From assembly GCA_000333855.2 (NCBI GenBank), contig CM007340.1, positions 37,632 to 101,631 on the forward strand: DNA of 64,000 nucleotides. Direction: 5' to 3'. The DNA comes from Endotrypanum monterogeii (taxonomy: Eukaryota > Euglenozoa > Kinetoplastea > Trypanosomatida > Trypanosomatidae). Positions 10,689 to 21,256 of the stretch are shown one piece after another. Under the pieces are notes generated by a model, which saw only the letters and a list, made by a program, of their open reading frames with translations, was not told where the DNA came from and did no database searches. Position numbers and translations under genes: made by a program. How positions within the stretch are numbered: the first letter of the stretch is position 1; the number at the start of each line of letters is the position of its first letter.

Positions 10689-10733
10689 CTGTTGTGCGTA
10701 CAGCACCGGAAAAAAAAAGGGGGGAGGAGGGAC
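10689..10733 (-). promoter_or_regulatory. Trans-splice acceptor of the 1214-aa gene
   Basis: On the minus strand a run of C and T (10709-10731) is followed by the first AG at 10690-10689, within CAACAG. The ATG at 10656 is 32 nt further on. This is the usual kinetoplastid layout for spliced-leader addition and supports the chosen start. Confidence 0.65.
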
Positions 10734-10858
10734 CAACGCAAGTAAATCGGGACGAAAATCGATTATTATTTTTTTTTTTCGATCGTATTATAATTTTCTA
10801 TTTTCGATGGCGCCTTGAGTGCATACACTGTGGCATACAGAAACGGAGCAAGGGTGGA

Positions 10859-10875
10859 GGGGGGGGGGGGGGGGG
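10859..10875 (+). repeat. 17-base G homopolymer
   Basis: An uninterrupted run of G on the plus strand, C on the transcribed strand. It may be a pyrimidine signal or simply a slippage-prone tract; its length may be unreliable in the assembly. Confidence 0.9.
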
Positions 10876-11816
10876 CACGGCCAGAGATCAACGGCAGGTC
10901 CCTTCGGGGTGAGTACAAGAGAGGGAAGGGAAAATGAGGACTCAATCAAAGATGGAATTTGTCGGCACGGGGGCGCGAGTACACGTGTAGAGAGAGAGAG
11001 AGAGAGCACGCGCGAACGAAAGACCCAAGATGACGCTCGAAGACATGAGAGCGATACAACAGGAGCCCGCAGTGCATTCGAATAAGAGTATCCGGGTGGA
11101 TCGAAGCAGAAAAGGGGTTGAAGGGTGATGTAGGGAGGCGATACAAGATGTTATCAACGAGGGAATCCTCGTTGCCGCTCCCCCGTTCCCCTCTTTCCCG
11201 TACACCCGATACTGAAAAAGCGGGGCGCCAGGTCGAGAAGCTACAAGCTTCAATCCAAAAGACCTACCCCCCCCCCGTGCGACCCACCACCCCCCCCACC
11301 CTCCTGGGGAAGCCTCTTCGAAGCATACAATGCAGATCATGTGACGGGGTGAGGAGGATAGAGAAGCCTTGAAAGAAGCGCTCCGAAAAAAAAATATTTT
11401 TCTTTCTTTTTGTACTACACTACTTACGCTCAGACTCAGAGTTAGTGAGGGTTGTGTCACCAAACTCAACTACGTTGATGATACACTGACACGCTCGTTA
11501 GTTGTGGGGCTGTTATGGTCCTAAAGAAAACAAAAAGCTCTCTATCCGTGGTGTATCATCGCTATTTCACTGTCTCATTTGAAAATCGTGAGCCATATTA
11601 TCGAAAGCTTGCACGGCCCTCCCCATCAGCCCTCCAATGTTTTTTTTTTTTTGTGTGTATGCATGTCTTTTTTTTTCTGAATCAAGGAGGGGACGGCGTC
11701 ACTCGTCAGATTTACCTCATCGATGAGCAATGAATAATGAGGAAAGGAGAGTATTAAAAGTGGCCACAGCGCACCACAAAGAATACTGATCTCTGGCACA
11801 CACACACACACGTTTG

Positions 11817-11821
<5 letters not shown>

Positions 11822-11847
<26 letters not shown>
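11822..11847. repeat. (TA)n microsatellite
   Basis: Thirteen uninterrupted TA units in the spacer downstream of the TMTC-like gene. Confidence 0.95.
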
Positions 11848-11854
<7 letters not shown>

Positions 11855-12288
11855 TCTTTTTTTTTATGTACTGTTTATTTGGGGGAAAAAAAGAAGAGGA
11901 TCACAGCACCACGCACTGATGCCGTCACCGCCACGGGCACGTGTACAGGAGATGGTTGGGGGATATGCAAGAACACCAGAATAGGACCCCAACAAAGCAA
12001 ATAGAGCAAGCTGAAGGGGCTGGTGAAATATGGATAGCTGGAAGCTCGCAGCCAACTAAGGGAGAAAAAAACGGGTGCACATGAGCATTCACACACATCA
12101 GTAAAAATTGATATCCAAACAGGCCGCGCCGCCTATGGTCCAAGAAACGAAAAAAAAAACATATACACCTTGCCTCTCTCATTATCGGCACAATCACTAC
12201 GACCTCTGTGTCAGAAAAACTCTTAATGATCCTGCGCATCTTTCCCTCGCATTCTAGCGTAAGAGAAACACAACAATATTTAATAATG

Positions 12289-12291
<3 letters not shown>

Positions 12292-12320
<29 letters not shown>
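12292..12320. repeat. (AT)n microsatellite
   Basis: About fourteen AT units followed by a T/A-rich stretch, in the same AT-rich spacer. Confidence 0.95.
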
Positions 12321-12333
<13 letters not shown>

Positions 12334-12940
12334 CACCAACAAAAAATTGAAGGAAGCAATGGGAAACATTTGCCAAGTGAATAGATCATTTAAAATATAA
12401 ATCAAAACGGTTGACTAACGCACCGGCAAGAAGAGGCGGGAAATCTATAGATATACATATAGATGCCGTCATGCGCGCGTCAACAGCTTCCCTTTGTGAG
12501 TCTGTTGTGAATAAATGTGAATGCAAACCTACATGTTTGTGGGAAAAGGGAAGAAAATAAAAGAGACGGAGACTGAACTGCGTACCGCACGGGGTAGCAG
12601 AGCAACGGATGTGTGTGTGTAGGGTGAATGGAAACCACCAAGGAATAAAATATAACGTGGAGGACGTATTGCCATGAGACGAACAGCATCATGGGAATAC
12701 AGGTCTCTCTCGGGCTTGCAAAGACTTCATGACCAGTGTGCCCACCCCCTCGCCCTCATCCCCACCCCTGCCCGCAGAGCTTCCATAATAATAATAAAAA
12801 AGAAAAAGCGAATGAAGACCTGATGCAAGAAAATAAAATGAATAGTGAAAGGTAAACGCTCCCCTTTCTCGACTCGCACAACAACAACAACTGCATAGCA
12901 CGAGAACCAGTAGATGTTTTTAATAAATTAAATTTAATAA

Positions 12941-12944
<4 letters not shown>

Positions 12945-12971
<27 letters not shown>
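12945..12971. repeat. (AT)n microsatellite
   Basis: About thirteen AT units roughly 100 nt downstream of the stop codon of the TMTC-like gene, probably inside its 3' UTR. Confidence 0.95.
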
Positions 12972-13073
12972 ATGTGAAACATCCGAGAGGAAGAACAAGA
13001 GCCGAGAGGGTGACACAGGGGCGCGGATGACACTGTATCCGTACCCGAGGTCTGGCTTGTGTTTGCTTCCTCG

Positions 13074-15797
13074 CTAAAGCTCTACAAATGAAAGATCACT
13101 CGAACATGATGCAGTCGCGACAATATTCTTCAATGTATCCTGCTGTGTACTGTTGATTCTCGTCGCCATCCTGAGCTCACGCAGCGCCGCTCGTATCTCA
13201 GAAAGCCGCGTAGATCGGATGGCCCGGAAGCCCTCTTCGAGGGACTGAAGATTTTCTCGGAATCGGTCATTCAGTCTGTGGCGCACGAACCCGTCCTGTG
13301 TGATCGTATGAAAGTGGCAAAACAAACGCACCTGAACGTCCAGGGAGGCGAGCACCACCTCATGACGCTCCGGTGTATCCTTTCTGGTGTACCGAGCGTA
13401 GTGATTCAGCACTTCACGTGTTCGATCAGCGATGATGATGTACTGCGACATGCGGTAGGGAATGGTTGGGAGGTTGTACTTGGGCTCGGAAAGCACCTGA
13501 TGCCAGTTGGTTTCACAGGGACGTAGGCGTTTCTCTACGGCAACCGCCCGCTGCGCTGCTTCCTGTGGCGTAAGAGGCAAATCCTTCAACGACACTCCGT
13601 CACTAGAATCGACCTTATCACCGGAATCATCCCCCGTGTTACCCAAATTCGGCGCCTTGGCCTTGGTCGCCATTCTTTGGGTTTCACAGCTCAATGACGA
13701 CAGCTCAAACCAGTAGAGTGCGTTACAATATGTGTGCTCGTCAGACATCCGGCCTACCTCATCGGAGAGCCAAAACATCTGGGAACTGTTCCAGTGGTTC
13801 AGGGCCCTCTCGAAGAGTTCCTCAGCGCGACAAGAATTGTTGCTGCTCTGCAATGTGATCAGACCAGCCTGGCGGAGGTATATCGCCTTCTGCGAGCTCA
13901 ACGTTGTTAACGAGGCGTCATCAAGAAGCCGATCCACCTCCGTCATATTGGGAAAGAGATGGCTGCGCACCACGTTGTACGACGCATGGCAGCTGTGGAG
14001 GGAGAAAGGGTCTTCTACGCACAGGCGGAGATAGTGGTACGCCTTTTCCATGTTGTGGTGATTGTTCACTTCGTTCGCTGCCAAATAAAAGTAGCCGTCG
14101 CGCAGACTTGAGTCCAGCTCGATCGAGCGCTGAGCCAACTCGACAATCTCCGGTGTAGTGCGCTGCTCGCGGTTTGCGACCAGCGCCGCCAGCTGCGAGT
14201 GAGCCTTCCCACTGGTCGGGCAAGTTCTTACGGCGGCGCGGAATAATTGCTCATCCGACAGCCAGTCCATGTTGCGGCGATGAGAAAAGATACCCCAGCC
14301 AATGCATAGGAAAATCAGCCCATAAAAATAAAGAGGGACAACCCCCACGCGAAGCCCCGGGGTGCCGACGAGGAAGGTGATGAGTAGAACCGCACCGATG
14401 GATGGGACATACAAACAGCGCTCAGCGATAAATGTGCCAACGGCGACGAAGAGGTGGCTGACCGGGGCGTACGGGATCGCGACCCAGAGAATCCCGAGAA
14501 GGCCCACCAGAGCCACACGGGAGCGGAATACGAAGGTTGCGTAGATGCACCCCAGCACTGTCGCGAGAACAGCGCCTGTGATCATAATGAAGGATGGCAC
14601 ACGAGGGTCCTGCATATCGTACATGTGAGGGACGCAATTGAAGCTGTATTCACAGCAGAGCGAGGTTGGGAAAAAGAGCAGCTCTGCGTTCTTGACCTGA
14701 ATAACCCACCGAATGCTGAACCAGTGAAAAATACCCTTTGGAACGAAGTACTGTGGATTCTCCGTTCGTCGAAGAAGCGGATTCCTTTCCAGTCCGACAT
14801 TCCCAACAAACAACCTTCGGAAGAGAAGGTAACTGAGCAGCTCCAGCACCGCAATGCCAATGACGACGAGAGATCGAAGTCCTGAACACCGCCGACAGAC
14901 GTACATGACGCACGCATGCACACTGTACAGAGCAGTGAAAGTAATGGCACTGTCTTTGCAGAGGATACTGATCACAAGCGCACATGCAGAGAGGAAGAGA
15001 AAACGGCTTAGGGGAATGTGGCGTGATATACTCATCGGCTGCTTACGAGCTCTGCGCTCCGACCTCTTGGGTGCAGCCTTGATGGAGACTGTCTGCACCT
15101 TCAGGGGCGTATCCGAACAGCGGGTAGTGGCTGAGGCTTCGTTGTTCTCCTCATCAGATGGGTTCAAATACCGATGAATACAAAAAAAACCGATCAGCCC
15201 AAAGAAGCAGTAAAGCAATTCGCAACGACCCACAATGGATGTGACAGCATCAACGTGAACAGGGTGCACGAGGTACAGCAGCGCCGCCATGAGTGGCACC
15301 GCGTGAAGAGGAGAGGTCAGCACAGACGTGAGAGACCGCGATTTAGCACTTTCCAAGTCGAGGGCAGATATGGGCACTGCTACGTAGACGTACAGGCGAG
15401 CAAGATAAAATAGAAGGCAAACATTGATGTACGCAATAATATAGTTGACGATGTGGAGGAAGGCCGGGTTGTGTTGGTAGCCCATCAGCCAATGCTGAAG
15501 CCGGAAGGTGAGCACTGTGATGGGGCGGTACGACCTGTTGGACTCTACACGGTCGAGCGGTTTTCCCCAGAAGTCGTTAAAGAATATGGAGCGGAATGTT
15601 GTTTTATTCGACCACGCGTCGGCATTTTTTTCGATCGCGAGGTGATCATCGAATGTAAAATCACCGGAAATGCCGTTGCTGAAGATCACCGAGGCCAGCA
15701 AAAACAAAACCGAAAAAAATTCTGCATCGATCAAGTATACCAGTTGCCATCGGGGAGACTTAGTGACTTGAGCCCCTGCCTTTACTGCATCTGACAT
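13074..15797 (-). CDS. TMTC-like ER protein O-mannosyltransferase (multi-TM plus TPR)
   Basis: The first ATG is at 15797, giving 907 aa; the longer open frame starts at TTG and is discarded. After a first membrane span at about 26-41 comes a luminal loop with the paired acidic FDDH at 49-52, followed by NDFWG, SYRPITVLTFR and an HPVHVDAVTSIVGR element near 195-208. These are the signature of TMTC proteins (human TMTC1-4), as is the DUF1736-type FPTSLCCEYSF element near 375. Several more hydrophobic spans follow, then TPR-like helices from about 520 on. Animal TMTCs transfer mannose from dolichol-phosphate mannose to cadherins in the ER lumen; the DD pair is the catalytic hallmark of this fold. 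Cadherins are not known in trypanosomatids, so the acceptor would differ. Family call strong, substrate unknown. Confidence 0.85.
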   Translation of the reverse strand: MSDAVKAGAQVTKSPRWQLVYLIDAEFFSVLFLLASVIFSNGISGDFTFDDHLAIEKNADAWSNKTTFRSIFFNDFWGKPLDRVESNRSYRPITVLTFRLQHWLMGYQHNPAFLHIVNYIIAYINVCLLFYLARLYVYVAVPISALDLESAKSRSLTSVLTSPLHAVPLMAALLYLVHPVHVDAVTSIVGRCELLYCFFGLIGFFCIHRYLNPSDEENNEASATTRCSDTPLKVQTVSIKAAPKRSERRARKQPMSISRHIPLSRFLFLSACALVISILCKDSAITFTALYSVHACVMYVCRRCSGLRSLVVIGIAVLELLSYLLFRRLFVGNVGLERNPLLRRTENPQYFVPKGIFHWFSIRWVIQVKNAELLFFPTSLCCEYSFNCVPHMYDMQDPRVPSFIMITGAVLATVLGCIYATFVFRSRVALVGLLGILWVAIPYAPVSHLFVAVGTFIAERCLYVPSIGAVLLITFLVGTPGLRVGVVPLYFYGLIFLCIGWGIFSHRRNMDWLSDEQLFRAAVRTCPTSGKAHSQLAALVANREQRTTPEIVELAQRSIELDSSLRDGYFYLAANEVNNHHNMEKAYHYLRLCVEDPFSLHSCHASYNVVRSHLFPNMTEVDRLLDDASLTTLSSQKAIYLRQAGLITLQSSNNSCRAEELFERALNHWNSSQMFWLSDEVGRMSDEHTYCNALYWFELSSLSCETQRMATKAKAPNLGNTGDDSGDKVDSSDGVSLKDLPLTPQEAAQRAVAVEKRLRPCETNWHQVLSEPKYNLPTIPYRMSQYIIIADRTREVLNHYARYTRKDTPERHEVVLASLDVQVRLFCHFHTITQDGFVRHRLNDRFRENLQSLEEGFRAIRSTRLSEIRAALRELRMATRINSTQQDTLKNIVATASCSSDLSFVEL

Positions 15798-15843
15798 GGC
15801 GTTGAAGGGATGAGCTTGAATGATAACGTGTTGGTGGATCAGA

Positions 15844-15926
15844 CTTGCGTTTGAGGAGTCGGGGTACGGGGGGACAGGGGGATAGGAAAAGAAGCGGATG
15901 AAGAAGAGGGGAAGGAAGAGCCGAAT
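15844..15926 (-). promoter_or_regulatory. Trans-splice acceptor of the TMTC-like gene
   Basis: On the minus strand a long C/T-rich tract (about 15926-15855) is followed by ACGCAAG, placing an acceptor G at 15844. The 5' UTR to the ATG at 15797 would be 46 nt. This argues that the upstream open frame is not translated. Confidence 0.6.
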
Positions 15927-17440
15927 CAGTTGACCCAAATAGCCACGAAAGGAATTGAAAATATATATATATGTATATATGTATTTTTTTATACATATAT
16001 GTATATATAGTGTAAGGGCGGAAGGAGAGGGGAAGGAGGGCAGGGCACCGGAACAGTCGAAAATCCCCTTATCGCTCTCCTCTCGATGTTATCTGTAGTG
16101 CGTAGACACAAATGATCACTGGGTCACGGATTCCTTTTGGGTTGATAGTGGATGTGCTCGATATCAGCAGTGGTGATGGCGCGGGCAGGGGAAGGCGTTG
16201 TGCGGGAAGAGAGAAAAATAAATGGAAAAGATACCAGTCAGGGTAGCTGTGCAGCGAGGCGCATTAAAATTGCATGCAGCACCGAGCCGCGTGAAGTAAG
16301 TCGACAGCAGAGTCCAGCCAACCAACAAAAAAAAAAAAGAGGAGGTATGCGGCCGAGGCGTGTCGTCCGTTTCCCGACCTCCTCCAGGTATCGGTGAGAG
16401 AAAGCAACCGTCCTTCCCTTTTCTTCTGTCGATATGAGATGCTTTGACATAATATATATATATAAATATATATATGTGTGTGTGTGTGTGACCTTCTGCA
16501 CATGTAACCGATGCACACCCTTCCTCATGTTGGGCCATAACAGAAGTAATTCCCATCACAGAACCTGCGATGTGGAGGGCGATAGAGATGCAAAGCCAAC
16601 AGGCTTCTTTTCTCCTGCCCGCGTGACTTCGATAGAAAAATGCCGTCTGTCCGGTGGTCGATTTTTTTTTAAAGAGGGTGGAGATCGAAAACGGTAACAT
16701 GAGCAGGTTACATGCTGAACCTTTATTTCAGCGCGGAAGTCTTCGTGAGTGTTGTAGAAGTGGTTGTCGCATGGGGGCGAAGAAGGTGCACAGAGGATCA
16801 TCTCGGGGAATGAAGAGGGGCTCAGGCTAGAGGCCGGCTGAGATGTGGTACTCATCCCCGTCCCCCATTCCCCCTCCCCATGAAGCCCACACGATCACTG
16901 AAGTGTGTCGGATAATCCATGAGAGCACATGGTAGGCGTGTCATGTTAGCGTCATATGTGACGCAGAAACAAAACTGGTCACATATACAATTCACTAAAG
17001 ACCTCGCACACATGTACGCTTTGGAGTCCAGTCATACAGGTCTCCGCACCACCTGTCCATCGTCCGTGGCCCTCGTGGGCCCCCTGATGCACCTCTCCCG
17101 ATGTGACATACAATATCAAATAAGCTTCGTGGCGCGCGCACACCTAGAACGCATTTTCTTTTTTTCTCCACTATTCGCAGCGGTCAGGCTCGCCACCATG
17201 TTCCTGGTTGGAAGCATAGTTGTCCACTGCCTTGATCCTGCTCCGCTGTCGACGTCATCAGAAGCGCAAGGGGAACTTGTTTGAATACCATATGAAAACA
17301 GGCGCCAAGGCATGTGAAACCCACGCTGCAAGCCTTGCAAGAGTCACAGCAGCCTGTGTACACCTTCCTCTGAGCCTAAAGATATTTGAGAGCACTGTAA
17401 CGTGGTGCACACCAACGGAGATTGGGCGCATTTTTTTTTA
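15927..17440. other. Spacer with AT palindrome and simple repeats
   Basis: No gene is supported. At 15960-16008 two AT-rich arms around a T7 loop could form an imperfect hairpin. A mixed (TA)n(TG)n tract lies at about 16451-16490. The remainder has no recognisable feature and would be 3' UTR and intergenic DNA downstream of the WD40/coiled-coil gene. Confidence 0.6.
15960..16008. repeat. AT-rich imperfect palindrome
   Basis: Two arms of TATATGTATATATG-type sequence face each other around T7. Ten to eleven terminal bases of the arms (ATATATGTAT) pair perfectly, the rest less well. It lies about 160 nt upstream of the TMTC-like gene start. Confidence 0.6.
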
Positions 17441-17665
17441 AAGTGCACACACACGCACTTACACATACGCGCAGGCACATCAGGCTGCAGTCGCTCGTTT
17501 GCCTCATCTCAATTCCGCAGCGCCGCACAGGGTCCAGACCACCGACACCAGCGGAAGTTACACGGCAGTGGCGAGGAGCTGGAAGGCCGCTGGGCCACAT
17601 GACGGAGCGGAGACCCTGAACCGTCCTCCCCCACCGCCACCGCCACCACCACCACCCTTCTCTCC
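17441..17665 (-). repeat. Dispersed SIDER-like repeat, copy B, with A-rich tail
   Basis: This is the second copy of the element at 182-401, with a few substitutions and small length changes in the CCACCG/CCACCA end. Read on the minus strand the element ends in GTGCACTT followed by TA9 (17431-17440), a probable retroposon A tail. It begins about 105 nt after the stop codon of the minus-strand WD40/coiled-coil gene, so it lies in that gene's 3' UTR in sense orientation. The similarity stops abruptly near 17665, as in a 5'-truncated copy. Confidence 0.7.
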
Positions 17666-17770
17666 TTTTCTATGTGTACAGTTGCAGAGGTACCCTGATC
17701 AGTGCGTTGTGTGCATCACGACGATCGTCCGCGCGCCCATCAGTGCCACTAATTCCCACTCCCTGTTGCG

Positions 17771-20185
17771 TCACGCAAGGGTCGACTTCAGTTCCTGAGA
17801 TTGGGTACGAAACCAAACCCTCTGATCACGCAGGCGCTTCTCAGTGGACTCTTCTAGGCTGGTCAACTCCCCCTCGACCACGTCTAAGAGAGCTGCAGTG
17901 TGCTCTGGGAGAGGGTCGGCTTGTACTTTCTTGTAAGCCACAATAGCCGCACCCACTCTGTCGACAAGTGCACCGACATCGTCAGCGAGGTCATTCTGAG
18001 TGTCCATGACTCGCTGCAGTACCTCTTTGCCTGTTGCTTGCTTCTCACGAAACGCCTGCAGCAACGCAGTTGTCACACTGGCTTCGCTCAACAACGTGTC
18101 CACTTTCGTGGAGAGCTCAGCGATGACGCCCTTGGACTCGTGGAGTCTCGACTCCATTTCAAAGAGAGATGAAACATCAGACGCCGTCACTTCGGCCGCC
18201 CGCTTCGCTGCCAGCAGCGAGCGCTTCAACTGCTCTACCTCCTCACCAGAAGCCTCCAGCAACTCCTGCGTATGAGCCAGCTGGGAGGTGAGGGAGGCTA
18301 CCTCGCTCTGTGCCTCGCCCAGCTGGGCCCTCAACTCTCCGTTTTGCAGGAGGGCAACACTCAACGCGTCCTGAGCTTCCTGCATCCTTTTTTCAATGGT
18401 CAGGTTAGCAGTTTTCTCGCTCACCGTAGTGGACGTGTCGTCGTCACGGCAGTCACCACTCCGAGTCAGCTCCGACTGAAGCTCCCCCACACGCGCACGC
18501 AGAAACATCACTTCCTCCTCGACCTCCTCAAGTGACGTTAAGCGTGTGGCCTCAGAGCTGGATACATTCAGAGTCCTCAGCAACGCATCCACCTCGTGCG
18601 AGACGCGTCTATGCTGCTCGTAGGACGTGATACATGCTTCTATCAACGACGGCAAGTCGTTAGATCTCTCGATGTATTTGTAATCGCCTCTGTGCTCTGT
18701 TGCACGGAGTTGCCGCGTGGCACTCCGCATCTTGTGTATCGCAAGAAGGACATCACGAACGTCGCCCGCACCGCAGGCATCTTTCTCAACGAGCTGCAAC
18801 GAAGATGATGTATCCCCTACATTGTCCGCATAATCATCTTCACAGTTGCTGAGTAACACGTGCCGAAGCTGGTGCATTAAGGATCGCCAACAGGTTCTGT
18901 ACGCATCTAGAAGTACCTCGTCACGGAGCTGCGCAGATGCGTCTTCTCCAGTTCGAGCCTGGATGTCATTGGAGTTCGAGAGGGATCGAATAACTTGCAT
19001 CAGGCTGAGCTCACCGGTTGAGCCCTCGATGCCCCACAGCGCCGTGCGCACCTGCGTCGCACCCACCTGCCACGCCGCTATGCCGCAATCGGAAAATACA
19101 AAGGAGCCGCGAAGCACTGCACTGGCGGCATCCCAGACGTTCACTCTGGCCGAGTCAGCAGCGCAGCTCCACACGTCTGTTCCCAGCGACACACTGAGGA
19201 GGGCGGTGATGCGCGACGTGTGACTACGTAAAACCTGTGCGCTGTTCGGCAGCGGAGGAAAAGCGGTACCGCGGGAACTAGAAAAAGGAAAGCGTAACAG
19301 CTGCCCGGTTGTTAGCCCAACCCACAAATGGTGGCGGCAGAGTAGCGCACTTGTCGGAGCACCGTATCGCTTGCAGTCCCACGACAAAGACCCGTAGCGT
19401 GCAGTCGCATCCTGGGCAGAAGCCACGTCCCAAACGTCCACGCAGCCGGCATCGCTAACTGTCACGAGCACATCCATAACGGAGTCCTGAAGAATGATCT
19501 CGATGCGGCCCTCTACCCTGAACAGACCCCTTGCGTCCACCTCGCACTCCCCTACAGCAGCATCAGCGACAGACATGTCCAGTTGCCCCGTGGAGTCGAC
19601 AACGGCGGCACGGATCACCTCCGTGAAAGCTCCGTCGTAGCAGCACACGACAAGGTGTTGTGCAGTACCACTGGTAACGGTTGCGGCGCATATACGCATG
19701 CCAAGATTAACCTCCTGACAAGGTCCTACTGCTACCGGTTCGAGTAAGGACTCACCGCGGCCATTGACTGGCACGCACACAAACACTAATACACCGTATG
19801 TGGTAACTATGCAGATGTCACGCCTCAAACTGTCGGCGCCGCGCGCATTGCGGTTGAAGGAAAAAACTTTTGAGATACGGTCATTTGGCGAGACATCGCC
19901 TCCTGCACTCCGCACTGTGTGGCAGCGAAATACAACGGTGTAGGCAGCAGACGAGGTCGACAGCGGTTCCACAGAGGCGTCACGGGTTCTTGGGGGAAGA
20001 GCTAACTGCCGCTGCTGATCCATAGCAGCAGCCAGCGTATCAGGGGCATAGTAGAGTACTTCCTGTGCGTCCCCTGAGATTGCCCAGATGCCGCCAAAGT
20101 CGTCCACGTGAACGGCACCGCCTCTGCTCTGCTCAGACAGCCGCACGCGGCCCTTCTGAGTACACTGAAAACCCCCGAACAGCAT
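17771..20185 (-). CDS. WD40-like beta-propeller plus coiled-coil protein
   Basis: The product is 804 aa from an ATG. Residues 1-390 have the periodic strand pattern and scattered WD/WDVAS/WDAAS endings of a degenerate WD40 propeller (for example VDVWDVAS and VNVWDAAS near 245 and 345). A helical region follows, then a long heptad-rich coiled coil at about 540-710 with many Glu, Gln, Leu and Ala, and further helices to the C terminus. I do not recognise a specific orthologue. This arrangement is common in flagellar, basal-body and membrane-traffic scaffolds of trypanosomatids, but nothing in the sequence singles out one of these. A SIDER-like repeat sits just after its stop codon, which may affect mRNA stability. 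Confidence 0.8.
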   Translation of the reverse strand: MLFGGFQCTQKGRVRLSEQSRGGAVHVDDFGGIWAISGDAQEVLYYAPDTLAAAMDQQRQLALPPRTRDASVEPLSTSSAAYTVVFRCHTVRSAGGDVSPNDRISKVFSFNRNARGADSLRRDICIVTTYGVLVFVCVPVNGRGESLLEPVAVGPCQEVNLGMRICAATVTSGTAQHLVVCCYDGAFTEVIRAAVVDSTGQLDMSVADAAVGECEVDARGLFRVEGRIEIILQDSVMDVLVTVSDAGCVDVWDVASAQDATARYGSLSWDCKRYGAPTSALLCRHHLWVGLTTGQLLRFPFSSSRGTAFPPLPNSAQVLRSHTSRITALLSVSLGTDVWSCAADSARVNVWDAASAVLRGSFVFSDCGIAAWQVGATQVRTALWGIEGSTGELSLMQVIRSLSNSNDIQARTGEDASAQLRDEVLLDAYRTCWRSLMHQLRHVLLSNCEDDYADNVGDTSSSLQLVEKDACGAGDVRDVLLAIHKMRSATRQLRATEHRGDYKYIERSNDLPSLIEACITSYEQHRRVSHEVDALLRTLNVSSSEATRLTSLEEVEEEVMFLRARVGELQSELTRSGDCRDDDTSTTVSEKTANLTIEKRMQEAQDALSVALLQNGELRAQLGEAQSEVASLTSQLAHTQELLEASGEEVEQLKRSLLAAKRAAEVTASDVSSLFEMESRLHESKGVIAELSTKVDTLLSEASVTTALLQAFREKQATGKEVLQRVMDTQNDLADDVGALVDRVGAAIVAYKKVQADPLPEHTAALLDVVEGELTSLEESTEKRLRDQRVWFRTQSQELKSTLA

Positions 20186-21256
20186 ATGGCGCTATTCGTG
20201 CACCAGCAGCGAAGTTGTACGCCGTTATACTTGAGCGAGGAAGGCGGATGTGCAACCTTTCTTTTCTGATTGAAAAGAAACGTTCGAAGAAAATCAAAGC
20301 AAGTTAGTCGATAAAGCAAAGAACTTCCTCCCCCCGCCCATTTTTTGTATGGATTACCTAAAGACTCCAAGAGCTGGTCTGTTGTGTAGGGTCGATCCGG
20401 AGAGACGCAGGTGTGAGGAATGATAAGCGGTGCGCGCCGAGGGTACTGTAGAGCTCGAAAAAGAGAAGAAGAATACAAGGTGGGTCAGACACAATCCTCT
20501 AAATCAGTTGGTGATATTGATGTGAATCGGGACGTCTACGAATTCGATGGCGGAAGTGAGGAAGCAGTGCACACGAGTCGTAATGGCCCTTTCTTCGATA
20601 AAAGCAGTAATGGAATGTTCCGCAACGCCTTCGGTACTTTTTTTTATTTTGTCGTTTACTTTGTTTTTAGGGAGAGAATTTTTTCCCTCTTCACAGAGAA
20701 CACAGGCAGAGATACGATAAAAATCTGAGAGGGAAGAACCTGAAGACGGGGCGTACAGGGTCTTCGCAGCATGTGTCAGCACGCAATCGCGCACGCGCAG
20801 AGAAAGAAAGACATAGAGACACATGGAACAGAGCAGTGAATAGCGCACTTGCATCTCTACGACATTCACGTTCACCTTCTGACCAGCCTATCCACACGCA
20901 TGTCCCCCCCCCTCCTCTGCATCTGCCGCGTCCTCTGCTCCACTCAGTACCCTAGTCCCAACAACAAAAAAAAAAACGGAAAAGCATGCAAGACTATTTA
21001 CATACCAAACACCAACAAAAAAACACATTTTGACGCGGACAACAGTTCGCACGAGTGCTTCACACACACACGCGAAACAAAAAAAAAAAAAACCGTACCC
21101 AAGGAAATCGTGCGAGAGTAGGGCGTCAGAGCAGAAACAATAGTCACTCGTCCAAATGACACCTTCGCGATGTAAACAAAGGTCTTAGTGCAGAGCAGTC
21201 CCCTATCATGGCCTTTAGATACGTCAGTGACTAAACAACAAAATGGAGCGATGACA
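20186..21256. other. Spacer, no gene seen
   Basis: The 1.1-kb stretch between the LRR and WD40 genes holds only A/T runs, a short CA run and C-rich tracts near 20904-20912. Frames on both strands are short and without domain-like sequence. Confidence 0.6.

Larger units (their letters stand above)
10734..13073. other. 2.3-kb spacer rich in (TA)n, no gene seen
   Basis: The stretch between the TMTC-like and 1214-aa genes has no plausible coding frame. It contains a 17-base G run (10859-10875), (TA)13 at 11822-11847, (TA)n at 12292-12320 and 12945-12971, and several A- and T-runs. The transcribed strand therefore carries long AU-rich segments, consistent with a long 3' UTR of the TMTC-like gene. 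Confidence 0.65.

Noticed and set aside
15798..15938. Hydrophobic N-terminal extension of the TMTC-like protein
   Set aside because: It begins at TTG and mainly translates a pyrimidine tract (Phe, Leu, Pro, Ser).
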